DNA from: Pseudomonas bharatica CSV86
GTDB taxonomy: Bacteria; Pseudomonadota; Gammaproteobacteria; Pseudomonadales; Pseudomonadaceae
Assembly: GCF_000319305.2 (NCBI RefSeq)
Contig: NZ_AMWJ02000002.1
Coordinates: 2,556,001-2,620,000, forward strand
Length of the DNA: 64,000 bases
Reading direction: 5' to 3'
Both the position numbers and the translations under genes were made by a program. Numbering within the stretch: position 1 is the first letter of the stretch; every line of letters starts with the position of its first letter. This document shows, piece after piece, positions 41,847 to 49,894 of the stretch. Below the pieces are notes generated by a model. It was not told the DNA's origin, did not search any database, and saw only the letters and a program-made list of their open reading frames with translations.

Positions 41847-42067
41847 ATGAAGAAGGTGTTGCTGGCAGTTGCGTTGATGGGCCTGGCCGGTACGGCGCTG
41901 GCGGCGGGCAAGCCGTGCGAGGAGCTGAAGAGCGAGATCGCGGCGAAGCTGGATGCCAAGGGGTTCAGCATTATTCGCTGGAGATCGTCGAGAAGGGCGC
42001 CGGGGGCGGCCATGTGGTTGGGTCCTGTGAAGGTGGGACCAAGGATATCGTCTACAAGCGCGGTTGA
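41847..42067 (+). pseudogene. DUF1161 small periplasmic protein, one apparent frameshift
   Basis: Starts MKKVLLAVALMGLAGTALAA, a signal peptide, followed by GKPCEELKSEIAAKLDAKG. At the G run 41960-41963 one more G is needed to continue as VQHYSLEIVEKGAGGGHVVG, SCEGGTKDIVYKRG and the natural stop at 42067. This matches the intact paralogue at 43831-44064. The corrected product has 73 residues with two Cys. A sequencing undercall is likely. Function unknown. Confidence 0.85.
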
Positions 42068-42076
42068 TCTTGAAGG

Positions 42077-42152
42077 CCTCATCGCTGGCAAGCCAGCTCC
42101 CACAGTGTCCGCGGCGCCGCTGAACCTGTGGGAGCTGGCTTGCCAGCGATTG
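42077..42152. repeat. REP element pair (inverted)
   Basis: ATCGCTGGCAAGCCAGCTCC at the left and GTGGGAGCTGGCTTGCCAGC at the right form an inverted pair between the convergent DUF1161 and flavin-dependent oxidoreductase genes. Confidence 0.92.
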
Positions 42153-42157
42153 CGGGC

Positions 42158-43162
42158 CTACCTGCCGAACACAGTCTGCGCCATCAGCTCATACGACCGC
42201 ACCCGATCCCCATGCTCGTACAGGTCCGAGGTGAAGATCAGCTCATCCGCCCCGGTCTGTTCCAGTAGCACTTCCAGCTTGCCCTTCACCTTCTGCGGGC
42301 TACCGATCATCGCCAGGCCGAGGAAATCCCCTACCGCGTCCCGCTCATGGGGCAGCCACAGGCCGTTCATGCTGGGCACCGGCGGTTTCTGCATCAGGCT
42401 TTGGCCGCGCATCAGGGCGAGGATGCGCTGGTACACCGAGGTCGCCAGGTAGTCGGCCTGCTCGTCGGTATCGGCCACCACCATCGGCACACCCAGCATC
42501 ACGTACGGCGCGTCGAGCACCGCCGACGGCTTGAAGTGGTTGCGATACACACGGATCGCCTCGTGCATGTAGCGCGGCGCGAAGTGCGAGGCGAAGGCAT
42601 AAGGCAAGCCCAGTTGACCCGCCAGTTGCGCGCTGAACAGGCTCGACCCGAGCAGCCAGATCGGGACATTGGTGTCGTGCCCGGGTACGGCGATCACTTT
42701 TTGATCAGGCGTGCGCGGGCCGAGATAGCGCATCAGTTCCATGACATCGTCCGGGAAGTCGTCGGCGCTGCCGGAACGCTCGCGGCGCAGGGCCCGGGCG
42801 GTCATCTGGTCGGATCCGGGGGCACGGCCGAGGCCGAGTTCGATCCGACCCGGATACAGGCTGGCCAGGGTGCCGAATTGCTCGGCGATCACCAGCGGTG
42901 CATGGTTGGGCAGCATCACACCGCCGGAGCCGAGGCGGATGCTCGAAGTGCCGCCCGCCAGGTACGCCAGCAACACCGAGGTTGCCGAGCTGGCGATTCC
43001 GTCCATGTTGTGGTGCTCGGCTACCCAGAAACGGTGGTAGCCGAAGCGTTCGACGTTTCGCGCCAGGTCCAGGGAGTTGCGCAGGGCCTGCGCCGGGCCG
43101 CCGTCCTGGCGCACCGGCACCAGGTCGAGGGTGGAAATCTTGATATCCGTGAGTCGCTTCAT
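42158..43162 (-). CDS. LLM-class (luciferase-like) flavin-dependent oxidoreductase
   Basis: A 334-residue TIM-barrel protein of the bacterial luciferase superfamily, beginning MKRLTDIKISTLDLVPVRQD. YHRFWVAEHHNMDGIASSAT, GSGGVMLPNHAPLVIAEQFG and RIELGLGRAPGSDQMTARAL are hallmarks of the YhbW-like subgroup. It probably uses FMNH2 as a co-substrate. The substrate is unknown. ATG 43162 is preferred, with GGAGAACCC upstream. It diverges from the OsmC gene. Confidence 0.9.
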   Translation of the reverse strand: MKRLTDIKISTLDLVPVRQDGGPAQALRNSLDLARNVERFGYHRFWVAEHHNMDGIASSATSVLLAYLAGGTSSIRLGSGGVMLPNHAPLVIAEQFGTLASLYPGRIELGLGRAPGSDQMTARALRRERSGSADDFPDDVMELMRYLGPRTPDQKVIAVPGHDTNVPIWLLGSSLFSAQLAGQLGLPYAFASHFAPRYMHEAIRVYRNHFKPSAVLDAPYVMLGVPMVVADTDEQADYLATSVYQRILALMRGQSLMQKPPVPSMNGLWLPHERDAVGDFLGLAMIGSPQKVKGKLEVLLEQTGADELIFTSDLYEHGDRVRSYELMAQTVFGR

Positions 43163-43332
43163 GGGTTCTCCAGGGCAAACGCAAGCCGCCTGGACTGGCA
43201 GCCTTTGTTGCTTCTGTGGGGGCACTTGGCGGGGAATCAATCCCCCGGGGGCGAACGGGCTGAACTTGGCCGCCGCCCCGGCCTCTGAATTCAGGAACGG
43301 CGCCGCTCGCGCCGATAACCCGAGGAGGCATC

Positions 43333-43758
43333 ATGAAGAAGACTGCATCGGCTCACTGGCAAGGTGGCCTGAAGGACGGCAAAGGCACCATCTCCACCGA
43401 AAGCGGCGCACTCAAGCAGATCCCCTATGGTTTCAACACGCGGTTCGAAGACACGCCGGGGAGCAATCCGGAAGAGCTGATCGGCGCCGCCCATGCCGGT
43501 TGCTTCTCCATGGCCCTGTCGATGATTCTCGGCGAGGCGGGCCTGAAGGCGGACAGCATCGATACCACCGCCGAAGTGACCCTGGACAAGCAGCCCGACG
43601 GCTTCGCCATCACTGCCGTGCACCTGATCCTCAAGGCCAGGGTGCCGGGCGCCAGCGACGAACAGTTCCAGGAGCTGGCAAACAAGGCCAAGGCGGGGTG
43701 CCCGGTGTCCAAGGTGCTCAACGCGAAAATCAGCCTGGATGCGACGTTGCAATCCTGA
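43333..43758 (+). CDS. osmC: OsmC-family peroxiredoxin (organic hydroperoxide reductase)
   Basis: A 141-residue thiol peroxidase. The two reactive cysteines lie in AAHAGCFSMAL and KAGCPVSKVL, the OsmC pattern. It starts MKKTASAHWQGGLKDGKGTI behind GAGGA. OsmC proteins reduce organic peroxides and are usually induced by osmotic stress or stationary phase. OsmC rather than Ohr is suggested by the N-terminus. Confidence 0.93.
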   Translation: MKKTASAHWQGGLKDGKGTISTESGALKQIPYGFNTRFEDTPGSNPEELIGAAHAGCFSMALSMILGEAGLKADSIDTTAEVTLDKQPDGFAITAVHLILKARVPGASDEQFQELANKAKAGCPVSKVLNAKISLDATLQS

Positions 43759-43830
43759 TAGCAGAACCGTGGCATGCTGCGTCGGTCCAACGGGAGTTGG
43801 CTGACGTTCTTTGCCACGAGGAAACTGTTC

Positions 43831-44064
43831 ATGATCCGTATTGCAATCGCTGTACTGGCGTCGTTGCTGGCCGCCAACGCTTCCGCCGCAGTCAAGCCGT
43901 GCGAGGAGCTGAAGGCGGAAATCGAAGCCAAGATCCAGGCCCGCGGGGTGACGTCCTACACGCTGGAAATCGTGCCGAACAGCGAAGTCCACGACCAGAA
44001 CATGGTCGTGGGCAGCTGTGAAAATGGCACCAAGAAAATCATCTACCAGCGCAACGGCAACTGA
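43831..44064 (+). CDS. DUF1161 small periplasmic protein
   Basis: A 77-residue protein from ATG 43831 with a signal peptide ending in NASAA and a mature part, VKPCEELKAEIEAKIQARGV continuing with SYTLEIV, MVVGSCENGTKKIIYQRNGN. Two conserved Cys probably form a disulfide. It is a paralogue of the gene at 41847. Function unknown. Its stop lies two bases from the convergent lipoprotein gene. Confidence 0.88.
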   Translation: MIRIAIAVLASLLAANASAAVKPCEELKAEIEAKIQARGVTSYTLEIVPNSEVHDQNMVVGSCENGTKKIIYQRNGN

Positions 44065-44065
44065 T

Positions 44066-44476
44066 TCACGGCACGCAGTTGATCATTCGCTGTTCGGCCA
44101 GCACCTGGCGCTCGGCGTTGTACAGCCGGGCGTTGGGCTGCATGGCCACGGCGCGGGCCTCCAGGCGATAGCGCTGGCCGGCCTGGAAGCCGTCGTATTC
44201 GACAGTGAGGTAGCAGGTGCGCTCGGTCGGATCGATATTGAAACCACCGGCATAGATCTCGTAGTCGAAACGCACCACCAATTCGTGCTTGCCCGGCGTC
44301 ACCTGGAAGAAGCGACCGTCGGTGAGGCGCTTGCCGTCCAGGCGCTCTGCCATGACCAATTTGCCGGGAGTGATGGTGTAGAAATCGACCCAGGCCTGGT
44401 TCTGGTCCACCGGTGGCAGGGGCGTGGCACAGGCGCCGAGGGTGCTGAAGGCGAGCAACATCGCTGGCTGTCGCAT
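44066..44476 (-). CDS. PA0061/PA0062-type lipoprotein, copy 1
   Basis: A 136-residue protein with a short signal and lipobox (STLGAC, Cys 16). The mature part has NQAWVDFYTITPGKLVMAER, RFFQVTPGKHELVVRFDYEI and GQRYRLEARA, a beta-rich domain shared with the next gene at 44522-44935. Two Cys near the C-terminal half may pair. It corresponds to a conserved Pseudomonas lipoprotein pair of unknown function. Confidence 0.85.
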   Translation of the reverse strand: MRQPAMLLAFSTLGACATPLPPVDQNQAWVDFYTITPGKLVMAERLDGKRLTDGRFFQVTPGKHELVVRFDYEIYAGGFNIDPTERTCYLTVEYDGFQAGQRYRLEARAVAMQPNARLYNAERQVLAEQRMINCVP

Positions 44477-44521
44477 GATGGTCTCCGCAGGCGAGCGATA
44501 TAAAGCACAAGCATAGCGCTA

Positions 44522-44935
44522 TCAGGTTCGCTGACAACCTGCCGGCAGCCCGCGCCCTACCACCTTGCTCTGCTCGTCATACAGCTTGGCCCAGGGCCGG
44601 AAGCCGATGCTGCCGGTCTCCAGGCGGTAGCGCTGGCCGGCGCTGAAATCGGCGAATTTCAGGTTGAGCTGGCAGTCGCGCCACAGCGGCTCGCTGACGA
44701 GGCCGATATTGCTCGGATCTACCGGGAACAGGTAACGCACGGTCAACTGGTGGTTTCCGGGAGTGACCTGGAAGTAGCGCTTGTCGGCCCAGGCACGTTC
44801 GTCCACTTCGACGGCGTGCAGGGTCTGGTCCTGGGCGGGCGCCAGGTCGACCCAGGCCTGGGACGGGTCCGGATCGGGCAGGCCGGCACAGCCGGCGAGC
44901 GCCAGCAGGGCGCTGGCAGCGAGCATGGTTCGCAT
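44522..44935 (-). CDS. PA0061/PA0062-type lipoprotein, copy 2
   Basis: A 137-residue paralogue of the gene at 44066. ATG 44935 (MRTMLAASALLALAGC) gives a lipobox LAGC. Shared segments are SQAWVDLAP, RYFQVTPGNHQLTVRY and FSAGQRYRLETG. The two genes are 45 bases apart on the same strand and probably form an operon that arose by duplication. It diverges from the predicted peptidase gene. Function unknown. Confidence 0.85.
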   Translation of the reverse strand: MRTMLAASALLALAGCAGLPDPDPSQAWVDLAPAQDQTLHAVEVDERAWADKRYFQVTPGNHQLTVRYLFPVDPSNIGLVSEPLWRDCQLNLKFADFSAGQRYRLETGSIGFRPWAKLYDEQSKVVGRGLPAGCQRT

Positions 44936-45000
44936 GGCAAAACTCCGGGCGGGCAGGATAGTCTTGAAGCGATACGGACTTGAGCGAGACCACCCCACGC

Positions 45001-46107
45001 ATGATTCGAATTCTTCTTCTGCTGCGCTCAAGCTCCGGGGCACTCGACCACGTTTTTCGGGTGTTTGTTCCCCTGCTGGTGGCTAGCCTGCTGAACGGTT
45101 GCAGCAGCCTTGGCTATTACGGCCAGCTGGCCAGCGGGCAATGGCAACTGTTGCGGGCGCGGGAACCGGTGACCGAGGTGATTGCCAACCCTGCGACCGA
45201 TCCCGGGTTGCGTCAGCACCTGCAGCGCTCGCAGCAGGCGCGGGCATTTGCCAGCGAGGTGCTGAAGCTGCCCGACAACCGCAGCTACCGGGTATATGCC
45301 GATATCGGCCGGCCCTACGTGGTGTGGAACGTGTTCGCCACACCCGAGTTCTCCCTCGAGCCCAGGACCCATTGCTTCCCTATCGCCGGCTGTGTGGCCT
45401 ATCGCGGCTACTACAGCCAGTCCGGGGCCCGCGGGGCGGCAGCGCTGCAGAAGCTCGACGGGCAGGATGTGTATATCGGCGGGGTCGAAGCCTATTCGAC
45501 CTTGGGCTGGTTCGATGACCCGATCCTCAATTCCATGGTCAATTGGGGCGACGAACGGCTGGCGACGGTGATTTTCCACGAGCTGGCGCACCAGCGCGTC
45601 TATGTGAAGGACGACACGGCATTCAACGAGTCTTTCGCCACGTTCGTGGAGCAGGAAGGCACCCGGCAATGGCGCGCGGCGCGCGGCTTGCCGGTGCAGC
45701 CGGCGGAGGCAGGCAAGCAGCGCGACCAGTTCGTCGCGCTGGTGCTGGCGTGTCGGGAGCGGCTCAAGGCGTTGTATGCGCAGCCACTGGATGCGCCAGC
45801 GATGCGGGCGGCCAAGCAGGCGGAGTTCGAACGCCTGCGCACGGAGTATCGGCAGTTGCGCGACGGTGAATGGGGCGGGGTCGGGCGCTTCGATGCGTGG
45901 ATCAACGGGCCGATGAACAATGCCAAGCTGCTGCCGTTTGGGCTGTATGACCAGTGGGTACCGGCGTTTGCCGGGTTGTTTGCCGAGTCGGGTGGGGATT
46001 GGCAGCGGTTTTATCGGCGGGTCGAGGAAGTGGGTTCGCTGCCGGTCCAGGAGCGGCAGCGGCTGTTGAATCGCATCGCTGGCAAGCCAGCTCCCACAGG
46101 GTTCTGA
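45001..46107 (+). CDS. Predicted zinc aminopeptidase lipoprotein (COG4324 type)
   Basis: A 368-residue protein from ATG 45001, with a hydrophobic N-terminus and lipobox LLNGC near residue 30, so probably a lipoprotein. The zinc-binding motif HELAHQ and a downstream Glu (FNESFATFVEQEG) fit the predicted aminopeptidase family. MNNAKLLPFGLYDQWVPAF is conserved near the end. The last dozen codons (ending AGKPAPTGF) are written by an inserted REP element starting at about 46074. A TTG start at 44980 is possible. Substrate unknown. Confidence 0.85.
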   Translation: MIRILLLLRSSSGALDHVFRVFVPLLVASLLNGCSSLGYYGQLASGQWQLLRAREPVTEVIANPATDPGLRQHLQRSQQARAFASEVLKLPDNRSYRVYADIGRPYVVWNVFATPEFSLEPRTHCFPIAGCVAYRGYYSQSGARGAAALQKLDGQDVYIGGVEAYSTLGWFDDPILNSMVNWGDERLATVIFHELAHQRVYVKDDTAFNESFATFVEQEGTRQWRAARGLPVQPAEAGKQRDQFVALVLACRERLKALYAQPLDAPAMRAAKQAEFERLRTEYRQLRDGEWGGVGRFDAWINGPMNNAKLLPFGLYDQWVPAFAGLFAESGGDWQRFYRRVEEVGSLPVQERQRLLNRIAGKPAPTGF

Positions 46108-46152
46108 GTCGCCGCGGACACTGTGGGAGCTGGCTTGCCAGCGATGAGGCCC
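46074..46152. repeat. REP element pair, overlapping the 3' end of a gene
   Basis: An inverted REP pair. The left unit, ATCGCTGGCAAGCCAGCTCC, provides the last codons and stop of the peptidase gene; the right unit, GTGGGAGCTGGCTTGCCAGC, abuts the end of the convergent HAD phosphatase gene. Confidence 0.92.
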
Positions 46153-46803
46153 TCAAGACCGCAGGAATGCCTGATGCATCTCCGCCAGGGTCTCGAAATG
46201 CCAGGCCGGCTGCTCCGCCACCAACTCCTCCCGGCTACCAAAACCATACCCCACTGCAATCGCATCCAGCCCGTTGCTGCGCGCACCGATCAGGTCATGC
46301 TTACGGTCGCCGATCATCAGGGTCTGCGCCGGGTCCAGCCCCTCTTCGGCCAGCAGGTGGCCGATCAGGTCGACCTTGTTGGTCCGCGTGCCATCCAGCT
46401 CGCTGCCGTAGATCACCTTGAAATGCCGGGCGAAGTCGAAGTGCCGGGCGATTTCCCGGGCGAACACCCAGGGTTTGGAGGTGGCGATATACAACGTCCG
46501 GCCCTGTCCTTGAAGCTCCGCCAGCAGCTCGCCAACCCCGTCGAACACGCGGTTCTCGTACAGCCCGGTGACCTTGAAACGCTCACGGTAGAAATTCACT
46601 GCCTCCCAGGCCTTCGCCTCGTCGAAGCGGTAGAACTGCATGAACGCCTGCAACAGCGGCGGGCCGATGAAGTGCTCCAGGCGGGTCAGGTCGGGCTCGT
46701 CGATGCCGAGTTTGGCCAGGGCGTACTGGATGGAGCGGGTGATGCCTTCGCGCGGGTCGGTCAGGGTGCCGTCGAGGTCGAAGAGGATGTTCTGCTGGTG
46801 CAT
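46153..46803 (-). CDS. HAD-family phosphatase (Gph/PPase-like hydrolase)
   Basis: A 216-residue HAD hydrolase with the nucleophile motif LFDLDGTLTDPREGI, the Ser/Thr motif IATSKPW and the acidic motif MIGDRKHDLIGA. A helical cap lies between. ATG 46803 is chosen; a GTG at 46833 that overlaps the carbonic anhydrase stop (GTGA) is also plausible and would imply coupling. Substrate unknown; phosphoglycolate is one possibility. Confidence 0.88.
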   Translation of the reverse strand: MHQQNILFDLDGTLTDPREGITRSIQYALAKLGIDEPDLTRLEHFIGPPLLQAFMQFYRFDEAKAWEAVNFYRERFKVTGLYENRVFDGVGELLAELQGQGRTLYIATSKPWVFAREIARHFDFARHFKVIYGSELDGTRTNKVDLIGHLLAEEGLDPAQTLMIGDRKHDLIGARSNGLDAIAVGYGFGSREELVAEQPAWHFETLAEMHQAFLRS

Positions 46804-46829
46804 GTCGGTCTCGCTGGAAATGGTGGACG

Positions 46830-47378
46830 TCACTCGGGCTGGTCGTAGCCCTCGGCCAGGTGCTGGTCCTTGAGGCGCACATAGTTGGCGGCGCTGTAGG
46901 GGAAGAACGCGAGCTCTTTGTCGGTCAGCGGCCGTGCCTGCTTCACCGGGCTGCCGACGTAGAGAAAACCGCTTTCCAGGCGCTTGCCCGGCGGTACCAG
47001 GCTGCCGGCGCCGATGATCACTTCGTCCTCGACGACCGCACCGTCCATGATCGTGCTGCCCATGCCCACCAGGATGCGGCTGCCGAGGGTACAGCCATGG
47101 AGCATGACCTTGTGGCCGATGGTCACGTCGTCGCCGATCAGCAGCGGGAAGCCGTCGGGGTTGAAGGGGCCGGCATGGGTGATGTGCAGCACGCTGGCGT
47201 CCTGCACGCTGGTACGGGCGCCGATGCGGATACGATGCATGTCGCCGCGGATCACCGTCAGCGGCCAGACCGAGCTGTCGTCACCGATCTCGACATCGCC
47301 GATGACCACCGCGCTGCGGTCGACGAAGGCACGTTCACCAAGGCGCGGCGTGTGCTGCTGGTAAGTGCGGATGGCCAT
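46830..47378 (-). CDS. Gamma-class carbonic anhydrase family protein
   Basis: A 182-residue left-handed beta-helix (hexapeptide repeat) protein, visible as repeated units such as VIGDVEIGDDSSVWPLTVIR and IGARTSVQDASVLHI. His residues in ITHAG and IGHKVMLHGC match the zinc ligands of the gamma class. Activity in this YrdA-like subgroup is uncertain. It diverges from prlC and precedes the HAD gene on its strand. Confidence 0.9.
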   Translation of the reverse strand: MAIRTYQQHTPRLGERAFVDRSAVVIGDVEIGDDSSVWPLTVIRGDMHRIRIGARTSVQDASVLHITHAGPFNPDGFPLLIGDDVTIGHKVMLHGCTLGSRILVGMGSTIMDGAVVEDEVIIGAGSLVPPGKRLESGFLYVGSPVKQARPLTDKELAFFPYSAANYVRLKDQHLAEGYDQPE

Positions 47379-47469
47379 GAATAGGAAACCTCTCTAAGGC
47401 TAATTAGCTGCGGGCGACGGCGATTGTAATTAAGATGGTCCGGTGTTTCTTCTGCCAAGGTGTCTAACC

Positions 47470-49521
47470 GTGAGTGCGAACAACCCGCTTCTGCAGTCCT
47501 ATGACCTGCCGCCCTTCTCGGCGATCCGCGCCGAGCACGTGCTGCCGGCGATTGAACAGATCCTGGCCGACAACCGCAATGCCATTGCCGAAATTCTCAA
47601 GACCCAGGGCCGCAACCCGAGCTGGGCCGGGCTGGTTCTGGCCATGGACGAGCTCAATGACCGCCTCGGCGCGGCCTGGAGCCCTGTCAGCCACCTCAAC
47701 GCCGTGTGCAACAGCGCCGAATTGCGTGAAGCCTACGAGGCCTGCCTGCCGGCCCTGAGCGCCTACTCCACCGAACTGGGCCAGAACCGCGAACTGTTCC
47801 AGGCCTACGAGGCGCTGGCCGCCGGCCCCGAGGCCGCCCACTTCGATGTGGCGCAAAAGACCATCATCGAGCACGCCCTGCGCGACTTCCGCCTGTCGGG
47901 TATCGACCTGCCGCCGGAGCAGCAAAAGCGTTATGCCGAAGTGCAGAGCAAGCTGTCCGAGCTGGGCAGTCGCTTCTCCAACCAGCTGCTCGACGCGACC
48001 CAGGCCTGGACCAAGCACGTCACCGACGAATCCGCCCTCGCCGGCCTGACCGATTCGGCCAAGGCGCAGATGGCCGCTGCCGCCCAGGCCAAGGGGCTCG
48101 ACGGTTGGCTGATCAGCCTGGAGTTCCCCAGCTACTACGCGGTGATGACCTACGCCGAGGACCGCGCCCTGCGCGAAGAGGTCTACGCCGCCTACTGCAC
48201 CCGCGCCTCCGACCAGGGCCCGAATGCCGGCCAGTTCGACAACGGCCCGGTGATGCGCGAGATCCTCGACCTGCGCCAGGAACTGGCCGAACTGCTCGGC
48301 TTCGCCAACTTCGCCGAACTGAGCCTGGCGACCAAGATGGCCGAATCCAGTGACCAGGTGCTGGGCTTCCTGCGCAACCTGGCGCAGCGCAGCAAACCGT
48401 ACGCCGCCCAGGACCTGGCCCAGCTCAAGGCCTACGCCGCCGAGCAAGGCTGCGCCGACCTGCAAAGCTGGGACAGCGGTTTCTACGGGGAAAAGCTGCG
48501 CGAACAGCGCTACAGCGTTTCCCAGGAAACCCTGCGTGCCTACTTCCCGATCGACAAGGTGCTGTCGGGCCTGTTCGCCATCGTCCAGCGCCTGTACGGC
48601 ATCGAGATCGCCGAGCAGAAGGGCTTCGACACCTGGCACCCGGACGTGCGCCTGTTCGAGATCAAGGAAAACGGCCAGCATGTCGGCCGCTTCTTCTTCG
48701 ACCTTTACGCCCGCGCCAACAAGCGTGGCGGCGCCTGGATGGACGGCGCCCGCGACCGTCGTCGCACTGCCGACGGCGTGCTGCAAAGCCCGGTGGCCAA
48801 CCTGGTGTGCAACTTCACCCCGGCCGCGCCCGGCAAGCCGGCGCTGCTGACCCACGATGAAGTGACCACCCTGTTCCACGAATTCGGTCATGGCCTGCAC
48901 CACCTGCTGACCCGCATCGAGCATGCCGGCGTGTCCGGCATCAACGGCGTGGCCTGGGATGCGGTGGAGCTGCCGAGCCAGTTCATGGAGAACTGGTGCT
49001 GGGAGCCGGAAGGCCTGGCGCTGATCTCCGGCCATTACGAAAGCGGCGAACCGCTGCCGCAGGACCTACTGGAGAAAATGCTCGCAGCGAAGAACTTCCA
49101 GTCCGGCCTGATGATGGTCCGCCAGCTGGAGTTCTCCCTGTTCGACTTCGAACTGCATGCCAGCCACGGCGATGGCCGCAGCGTGCTGGAAGTGCTCGAA
49201 GGCGTGCGCGACGAGGTCTCGGTCATGCGTCCGCCGGCGTACAACCGGTTCCCCAACAGTTTCGCGCACATCTTCGCGGGCGGTTATGCCGCCGGTTACT
49301 ACAGCTACAAATGGGCTGAAGTGCTGTCGGCCGACGCCTTCTCGCGCTTCGAGGAAGAAGGCGTGCTCAACGCCGAGACCGGCCGTGCCTTCCGCGAAGC
49401 GATCCTGGCCCGCGGTGGTTCCCGGGAGCCGATGTTGCTGTTCGTCGACTTCCGTGGTCGCGAGCCCTCCATCGACGCCCTGCTGCGCCACAGCGGCCTG
49501 AGCGAGGACCTGGCGGCATGA
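47470..49521 (+). CDS. prlC: Oligopeptidase A
   Basis: A cytoplasmic M3 zinc metallopeptidase that degrades short peptides and signal peptides. The 683-residue product starts at GTG 47470 (MSANNPLLQSYDLPPFSAIR). The active site is LFHEFGHGLHHLL (His 470, Glu 471, His 474), with the downstream Glu in NWCWEPEGL. Its stop overlaps the yheV start by four bases (ATGA), as in other gammaproteobacteria. Confidence 0.97.
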   Translation: MSANNPLLQSYDLPPFSAIRAEHVLPAIEQILADNRNAIAEILKTQGRNPSWAGLVLAMDELNDRLGAAWSPVSHLNAVCNSAELREAYEACLPALSAYSTELGQNRELFQAYEALAAGPEAAHFDVAQKTIIEHALRDFRLSGIDLPPEQQKRYAEVQSKLSELGSRFSNQLLDATQAWTKHVTDESALAGLTDSAKAQMAAAAQAKGLDGWLISLEFPSYYAVMTYAEDRALREEVYAAYCTRASDQGPNAGQFDNGPVMREILDLRQELAELLGFANFAELSLATKMAESSDQVLGFLRNLAQRSKPYAAQDLAQLKAYAAEQGCADLQSWDSGFYGEKLREQRYSVSQETLRAYFPIDKVLSGLFAIVQRLYGIEIAEQKGFDTWHPDVRLFEIKENGQHVGRFFFDLYARANKRGGAWMDGARDRRRTADGVLQSPVANLVCNFTPAAPGKPALLTHDEVTTLFHEFGHGLHHLLTRIEHAGVSGINGVAWDAVELPSQFMENWCWEPEGLALISGHYESGEPLPQDLLEKMLAAKNFQSGLMMVRQLEFSLFDFELHASHGDGRSVLEVLEGVRDEVSVMRPPAYNRFPNSFAHIFAGGYAAGYYSYKWAEVLSADAFSRFEEEGVLNAETGRAFREAILARGGSREPMLLFVDFRGREPSIDALLRHSGLSEDLAA

Positions 49522-49784
49522 CCACGACCAAGAAGCGCTTTATCGCCGGTGCGGTCTGCCCGGCCTGCAGCGAGCCGGACAAACTGATGATGTGGAGCGT
49601 GGACGGCACGCCGCACCGCGAGTGCGTGGCCTGCGGCTTCACCGACACCCTCAACGAGCAAGGGCTGTCGGTGCCGAAGGAGCTGGGTACGCGGGTCAAC
49701 CAGGATGCGCTGAAACCAGCGAAACCTGCGGTGCAGACGGTGCAGTTTTTCCCGAATCCGAAGTTGAAGAAGCCTTCGGAATAA
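49518..49784 (+). CDS. YheV-family zinc-ribbon protein
   Basis: An 88-residue protein with two Cys pairs, AVCPACSEPD and ECVACGF, forming a predicted zinc ribbon. A basic C-terminal tail follows. It is translationally coupled to prlC. The function is unknown. Confidence 0.9.
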   Translation: MTTTKKRFIAGAVCPACSEPDKLMMWSVDGTPHRECVACGFTDTLNEQGLSVPKELGTRVNQDALKPAKPAVQTVQFFPNPKLKKPSE

Positions 49785-49859
49785 TCCCGCGCCCTACAGC
49801 GTGGACCCTGTGGGAGCGGCGTCGCGACGGAAGGCGTGGACGACAAACCAAAACCTCTA

Positions 49860-49879
49860 TACTGTATAAAAACACAGTA
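49860..49879. promoter_or_regulatory. LexA box (SOS operator) before the radical SAM gene
   Basis: TACTGTATAAAAACACAGTA matches the SOS operator: CTGT-N8-ACAG with an A/T-rich centre and TA flanks. It ends 15 bases before ATG 49895, where LexA would block transcription. The P. aeruginosa counterpart, PA0069, is in my memory among the LexA-regulated genes. Confidence 0.88.
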
Positions 49880-49894
49880 TCGAGGTTTTTCGTC

